A stretch of DNA of 9,157 bases, from the NCBI GenBank assembly GCA_025927515.1, contig JAICLG010000112.1, forward strand, positions 1 through 9,157, written 5' to 3'. The notes under the pieces are model-generated. The model saw only the letters and a list, made by a program, of their open reading frames with translations, had not been told where the DNA came from and did not search any database. The position numbers were made by a program, and so were the translations under genes. Source of the stretch: Hyphomicrobium sp. (GTDB lineage: Bacteria > Pseudomonadota > Alphaproteobacteria > Rhizobiales > Hyphomicrobiaceae). Shown piece by piece: positions 5,280 to 9,157 of this stretch (positions are counted from its first letter, which is position 1; each line of letters starts with the position of its first letter).

Positions 5280-6800
5280 TTATTTCTCCCGCATGTTACG
5301 AGGCGCTTGCCCGTGCTCCGTCTTCTCCCAATGAAATGGTCGGAAGATCAATTCGAGCAGAGCCCGGTACGCAGCCCATGAAATAGCCAGCCAATAAACC
5401 GGCAGCCAGAGAGCTGAGAAAAGTTGACGCCGCGATCCCGTGCGCATCGCGGTGACGATCGTCAGCGTCCAAGCTGCGCAATATCCCAGCGCAAGATTTA
5501 TGCCGCAGAGCCACCGCAGGATCGCGTTCGCAGGACTCACCCGGCCCTCGCCTATGCCGTGCACCACGGCCAGAACATAAAACCAGGGATGCACCAGAAT
5601 GGACAAGATCATGCCGCCGATGATCACCTGAAAACCGATAAACCGCCAATGTCCAAGATCACGCCAAAGACGCAAAGGTTGCCGCATATGGACGAGGTAT
5701 GTCTGCATCCAACCTTTGATCCAACGCGTGCGTTGCCCCCGCCACGTCCGCCAATGTGCCGGCGCCTCCTCCAATGTCTCTGATCGTATGACAGAAACCT
5801 CATAGCCAAACCGCGCCAAGCGGATACCGAGGTCGGCGTCCTCGGTGACGTTGTAAGGATCCCATCCCCCGCATTTGACAAGCAGATCGCGCCTGAAGTG
5901 GTTCGAAGTTCCACCGAGCGGGATCGGCAGATTGAGGAATTCGAGCGCCGGAAGCTGACCCCGAAACAATGCGGAATATTCGAGCGCGAATTGCCGGCTG
6001 AGGAATGACTGGTCCGCGTTATAGATTCCGAGACGCGCCTGGACGCACGCCAATCTCGGCCCGCCCTCGATGAATGCTTCCGCCGCCCGCCGAAGCTGAT
6101 CGGCGTCGGGAATGTCCTCCGCATCATAGACCGCCACCAGAACACCGCGCGCGTCCTGCAGCGCATAGTTCAATGCACGCGGCTTCGTTCTCGGTTGGCC
6201 GCTCGGCACCGTGACGATCCGCATGTTCGCAGCAAGCCCCGCCCGCGCCAGCGCCTGCCGCGTCGCATGATCATCAGCCTCCGTTATGAAAAGAAATTCG
6301 AGCCGGTCGGCCGGATAATCGAGCCGAAGCATAGCCTTCACCAAGCCGTCAACGACGGCCCGTTCCCGATAGAGCGGAATGAGAATCGAGAAACTTGGAA
6401 GCCTGGCATCGAACCGGCGGTCGCAGCCAAACGCTTCCACATCTTCGTTCGCTTTGCGCAGGGTCCGCCACACCGCAACGGCACGAACCGCCGCAATCGT
6501 CAGGAACGGCAGTGCGAGCGCGAACGTCCACAGGAACAGCCCAAGCCCGTTCAGCAAAATCAGTCCCGCCGAGAACGAAGCCGACACCGCTAGAAAAAAG
6601 ATTCGTTGCCAAGACGGCGTCGGCGTTGCGGCTGAAAAATCGGGAGCACGGCGGCGTAGATCGTTCACCGCGCGGTCGAGCTTTTCCATCTCATGAAAGA
6701 ACGGCTCCCAGGCGAGGGGCTGACCCTCTCCCTCGCGCGGCGGCCCCTCGCGCAATGACATGCGCCGCGAACGTGGCGTCTCCAATTGATTCGCCGGCAT
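5280..6800 (-). CDS. Membrane-bound family 2 glycosyltransferase (BcsA/NrfB-like)
   Basis: The 506-residue product is a processive-type GT2 enzyme of the inner membrane that should transfer sugars from nucleotide-sugar donors. About 64 soluble residues are followed by two helices (about 67-112), a cytoplasmic GT-A domain and three or four C-terminal helices (about 386-490). Catalytic signatures are FSILIPLYRE (137-146), ITEADD (172-177), YDAED (225-229, the DxD-type metal site), TEDAD (319-323, catalytic base) and QRTRW (356-360, the Q/RxxRW motif of cellulose- and hyaluronan-synthase relatives). The end RPFHWEKTEHG is one I associate with alphaproteobacterial homologues. No PilZ domain is seen. 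The frame stays open to an ATG at 6917, but that would invade the leader of the divergent gene; ATG 6800 has a G-rich stretch 5 nt upstream and was chosen. Product and donor are unknown. Confidence 0.88.
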   Translation of the reverse strand: MPANQLETPRSRRMSLREGPPREGEGQPLAWEPFFHEMEKLDRAVNDLRRRAPDFSAATPTPSWQRIFFLAVSASFSAGLILLNGLGLFLWTFALALPFLTIAAVRAVAVWRTLRKANEDVEAFGCDRRFDARLPSFSILIPLYRERAVVDGLVKAMLRLDYPADRLEFLFITEADDHATRQALARAGLAANMRIVTVPSGQPRTKPRALNYALQDARGVLVAVYDAEDIPDADQLRRAAEAFIEGGPRLACVQARLGIYNADQSFLSRQFALEYSALFRGQLPALEFLNLPIPLGGTSNHFRRDLLVKCGGWDPYNVTEDADLGIRLARFGYEVSVIRSETLEEAPAHWRTWRGQRTRWIKGWMQTYLVHMRQPLRLWRDLGHWRFIGFQVIIGGMILSILVHPWFYVLAVVHGIGEGRVSPANAILRWLCGINLALGYCAAWTLTIVTAMRTGSRRQLFSALWLPVYWLAISWAAYRALLELIFRPFHWEKTEHGQAPRNMREK

Positions 6801-6844
6801 CGATGCCCCCGGCCAGCCCCTAACAGCGCCATCATTCCGGCCGA

Positions 6845-6873
6845 GGATCGAGTATATGCACTGGCCTCGATCC
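6845..6873. promoter_or_regulatory. Inverted repeat GGATCGAG-N13-CTCGATCC in a divergent promoter region
   Basis: The perfect 8-bp arms lie at 6845-6852 and 6866-6873, centred in the 133-bp gap between the divergent glycosyltransferase and solute-binding genes. The 21-bp centre-to-centre spacing places both half-sites on the same helix face, which suits a dimeric regulator acting on both genes. I could not place confident -35/-10 boxes around it. Confidence 0.35.
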
Positions 6874-6933
6874 GGCAACAGGACTAAGAACAGCCGCACG
6901 ACTTTTCCGCGAGCCATATCTATTGCAGCGCAA

Positions 6934-7791
6934 ATGAAACTCCGATCTCATCTGCTTTGTCTGTTCGCCGGTGCGATGGCTGCCGGGCTCGCTTGCCTCG
7001 GCAATTTCGCTTACGCGCAAGATCAGAGCTCTCAGGTCGGCCGCGCCGATACACAGGCGGGTGCCCAACGCGCCGATGCTGCGCCGCGGCGCGTCGTCAT
7101 CCGCTTTCTGACCGACAGCGATTTCCCGCCATTCGACTTCTACGACGAAGATGGCGTGCTCGTCGGCTTCAACGTCGATCTCGCGCGCGCGATATGCCTC
7201 GAACTCAATACCTCATGCGATATCAAGGCACGGCCCTGGGAGGAGCTTTTCGCCGGACTGAAGAAGGGCGATGCCGACGCCGTCATTGCTGGTCATCGCG
7301 TGACCGCAGCGGCCCTCAAGCAAGTCGATTTCACGGATCGCTATTTCCATACCCCAGGACGCTTCGCCGGACGGAAAGATTCAGCCAAGGTCGACATGAC
7401 GCCCAGTGGCCTTGACGGCAAGCGTATCGCCGTTGCGCGCGGAACGGCGCACGAGGCGTATCTCCGGACGTTTTTCCACGACAGCGCGCTGGTCGTTTAT
7501 GAGAATCCCGACCTCGCGCGTGAGGCGCTCGCGGCAGGCAAAGCCGACTTTCTTTTCGACGACGGGATTTCGCTGGCGTTCTGGCTGAACGGAACGCTCT
7601 CGCGACAATGTTGCGAAATGCGGGGCGGTCCATTCCTCGAACCAAAATTCTTCGGCGATGGCATCGCCATTGCGGTTCCGAAGAATGATCCTCAAATTAG
7701 GCTCTTATTGAACAAAGGCCTGGACCGGGTCCGCGCATCCGGCCGCTTCGAAGAACTCGTGCAGCGCTACTTTCCGGTCAGAATTTATTGA
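6934..7791 (+). CDS. Family 3 extracellular solute-binding protein (transporter substrate-binding domain)
   Basis: The 285-residue protein begins with a signal peptide (MKLRSH, a hydrophobic core at about 7-22, cleavage likely after AYA near residue 28), so it is periplasmic. After a polar linker (29-52) comes an SBP_bac_3 domain (PF00497): RFLTDSDFPPFDF (57-69), GFNVDLARAICLEL (78-91), PWEELFAGLKKGDADAVIAG (101-120), FTDRYFHTPGRFAGRKDS (133-150), GLDGKRIAVARGTAHEAYL (159-177) and the closing DGIAIAVPKNDPQIRLLLNKGL (242-263). These proteins bind amino acids or other small polar solutes, usually for an ABC importer. No permease or ATPase gene is next to it, so it is an orphan here. An ATG at 6856 is also in frame, but only the ATG at 6934 puts the signal peptide at the N-terminus; its ribosome site is poor. 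It may be cotranscribed with the hydrolase 86 bp downstream. Confidence 0.88.
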   Translation: MKLRSHLLCLFAGAMAAGLACLGNFAYAQDQSSQVGRADTQAGAQRADAAPRRVVIRFLTDSDFPPFDFYDEDGVLVGFNVDLARAICLELNTSCDIKARPWEELFAGLKKGDADAVIAGHRVTAAALKQVDFTDRYFHTPGRFAGRKDSAKVDMTPSGLDGKRIAVARGTAHEAYLRTFFHDSALVVYENPDLAREALAAGKADFLFDDGISLAFWLNGTLSRQCCEMRGGPFLEPKFFGDGIAIAVPKNDPQIRLLLNKGLDRVRASGRFEELVQRYFPVRIY

Positions 7792-7877
7792 TATTGGCGG
7801 CCGGTAATGCCGCGGCAGGAAAAGCAGTCATAGTAGGACGATCCGCCCAAGCCGGCGGTGCGCACGCTAATTGGTGG

Positions 7878-9157
7878 ATGATGATACGTAGTCCTATCGG
7901 CGCAATCGTCGTCCTTGGCTGCTTGTCGGCGCTCCTGGCGCTACCTGCGCATGTCGCCAACGCGCGGACACACCACATCGCCTCGAAGCACGCCAAACAT
8001 GGGACCGGTCACAGGCACCGCCCGGCCCGGCGAGCGCATCGCAAAGCCTCGAAAGCCGCTCCCGACGCCTCGAAGCAAACCATCCAGCTCGGCGTTCCAT
8101 TGCCGCCGAAGCGGCCCCTCAAAGTGCTGACCCGCGATGAGATCCTTGCGTCCGATCCTGATCGGCTTGCGCGACTCGGGCAGCACATCATCGTCGGCTT
8201 CGCACGGTTCGACGAACTGAAGCCCCTTGTCGAGAAGCGCGCCATCGGCGGCATCTTCGTCACGGACTTCAACGTACGCGGACGTAAGGCGGCCGACGTC
8301 GCAAAAGACATTCAAAATCTCCAGGACATCCGCAAGGCGCAAGGCCTGCCGCCTCTGCTTCTGGCGGCCGATCAGGAAGGCGGATATGTGTCGCGCCTGT
8401 CGCCGCCTCTGAAACGCCAGCCTGCGCTCGCCACTCTCGTGGACAAGAACAAAAGCGACGCCGAGCTTGAGACGGCTGTCCGGAAGTACGCCGAGACGCA
8501 GGCACGCGAACTCGAGCGCATCGGCGTGACGATGAATTTCGGCCCCGTCGTCGATTTGCGATTGAGTTCTCACCGGCGCGACAATGGCGAGACGCAACTT
8601 TATTGGCGCGCCATCGACAGCAATCCTTACGTCGTCGCCAAGGTTGCCGGCTGGTATTGCGATACGCTGACGAAGTTCAACATCATCTGCACACTAAAGC
8701 ACTTCCCCGGCCTTGGACGCGTCGCGCGCGACACGCATGTGACGACGGGCGAAATCTCCGCCGGCCTGCCGCAGCTTGAACTCAGCGATTGGGTACCGTT
8801 CCGCCGCCTGATGGGCAAACCGGGCATCGCGACGATGGTTGGACACGTGCGCATTGAGGCTGTCGATAAGACGACGCCGGCTTCCTATTCCGACATCGTG
8901 ATCAACTCGATTATCCGGGGCCGCACGAAGGGCGACGTTCTGCTGATCACCGACGATCTCGGCATGGGCGCGGTGATGCGCTCGCCGGACGGTATCGGCG
9001 GCGCCGCGGTCAAGGCGCTGAACGCAGGACTCGATCTGCTGCTTCTGTCCGACGCCGCCCTGTACTACGACACCGTCATGTCAGCGTTGATCGAAGCCGA
9101 TACGAACCACGAAATCAATCAGGCGCGCCAGATCGAGTCGCGAAAACGAATGTCGAA
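7878..9157 (+). CDS. Exported glycoside hydrolase family 3 N-terminal domain protein (NagZ-like), partial
   Basis: The frame is open from 7878 to the window edge (426 codons, no stop), so the C-terminus is missing. A signal peptide (MMIRSPIGAIVVLGCLSALL, ending near VANA, residue 29) is followed by a His-, Arg- and Lys-rich linker (30-67) and a GH3 barrel. NagZ-type motifs are present: LLAADQEGGYVSRL (161-174; Asp165 and Arg173 match the GlcNAc contacts), FGPVVDL (221-227), LKHFPGLG (273-280; Lys274 and His275), DTH (285-287, the general acid/base histidine loop) and ITDDLGMGA (357-365; Asp359 as nucleophile). NagZ removes beta-linked GlcNAc from muropeptides in peptidoglycan recycling, but it is normally cytosolic and about 340 residues long. 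This homologue appears to be periplasmic, so its natural substrate may differ. ATG 7881 is an equally possible start. The ribosome site is weak. Confidence 0.88.
   Translation, partial: MMIRSPIGAIVVLGCLSALLALPAHVANARTHHIASKHAKHGTGHRHRPARRAHRKASKAAPDASKQTIQLGVPLPPKRPLKVLTRDEILASDPDRLARLGQHIIVGFARFDELKPLVEKRAIGGIFVTDFNVRGRKAADVAKDIQNLQDIRKAQGLPPLLLAADQEGGYVSRLSPPLKRQPALATLVDKNKSDAELETAVRKYAETQARELERIGVTMNFGPVVDLRLSSHRRDNGETQLYWRAIDSNPYVVAKVAGWYCDTLTKFNIICTLKHFPGLGRVARDTHVTTGEISAGLPQLELSDWVPFRRLMGKPGIATMVGHVRIEAVDKTTPASYSDIVINSIIRGRTKGDVLLITDDLGMGAVMRSPDGIGGAAVKALNAGLDLLLLSDAALYYDTVMSALIEADTNHEINQARQIESRKRMS

Noticed and set aside
4194..5381. A 395-codon open frame opposite emrA
   Set aside because: It mirrors the alanine- and glutamine-rich coiled coil of EmrA on the other strand and has no domain of its own.
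6801..6917. N-terminal extension of the glycosyltransferase to ATG 6917
   Set aside because: The extra 39 residues resemble no domain and would occupy the divergent promoter region and its inverted repeat.
6856..6933. N-terminal extension of the solute-binding protein to ATG 6856
   Set aside because: It would place 26 charged residues before a clear signal peptide and would start inside the inverted repeat.
7817..7842. GGAAA-N16-CGAT upstream of the GH3 gene as an EcfG promoter
   Set aside because: Both boxes carry a mismatch at an important position; chance similarity is more likely.

Overview
The window reads as chromosomal DNA of an alphaproteobacterium, probably of the Hyphomicrobiales. 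This rests on the moderately high GC, the protein families present (DUF374 acyltransferase, 2TM-domain protein, DUF3175, a BcsA-like GT2 enzyme, an EmrAB pair) and two intergenic sites resembling promoters of EcfG, the alphaproteobacterial general-stress sigma factor. The assignment is inferred from protein look and was not searched. I see no insertion sequence, integrase, tRNA, rRNA, CRISPR array or long repeat.

Layout from left to right: (i) the last 67 codons of a DUF374 lysophospholipid acyltransferase (+, 1-204); (ii) a 75-residue two-helix membrane protein (-, 242-469), convergent with it; (iii) a cyclopropane-fatty-acyl-phospholipid synthase, cfa (-, 652-1911); (iv) a DUF3175 protein (+, about 2072-2419), divergent from cfa and probably using a TTG start; (v) an efflux operon on the minus strand, HlyD/EmrA adaptor (4029-5141) then DHA2/EmrB permease (2449-4032), overlapping by the ATGA type; (vi) a membrane-bound GT2 glycosyltransferase (-, 5280-6800); (vii) divergent from it, a secreted family-3 solute-binding protein (+, 6934-7791); and (viii) an exported family-3 glycoside hydrolase with NagZ-type motifs (+, from 7878, running off the right edge).

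Most of these genes concern the cell envelope: phospholipid acylation and cyclopropanation, drug or solute efflux across the inner membrane, polysaccharide or glycolipid synthesis, periplasmic solute binding, and cleavage of amino-sugar glycosides. The best candidate for overlooked biology is regulatory. A GGAAC-N17-CGTT element lies upstream of emrA and a GGAAC-N16-AGTT element upstream of cfa, both about 37-38 nt before the start codon. This would place membrane cyclopropanation and efflux in one stress regulon. A perfect 14-bp palindrome lies between the emrA element and its start codon and may be an operator. No gap between genes exceeds 300 bp; the largest (470-651) holds two palindromes. 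I found no convincing undescribed multi-gene system.
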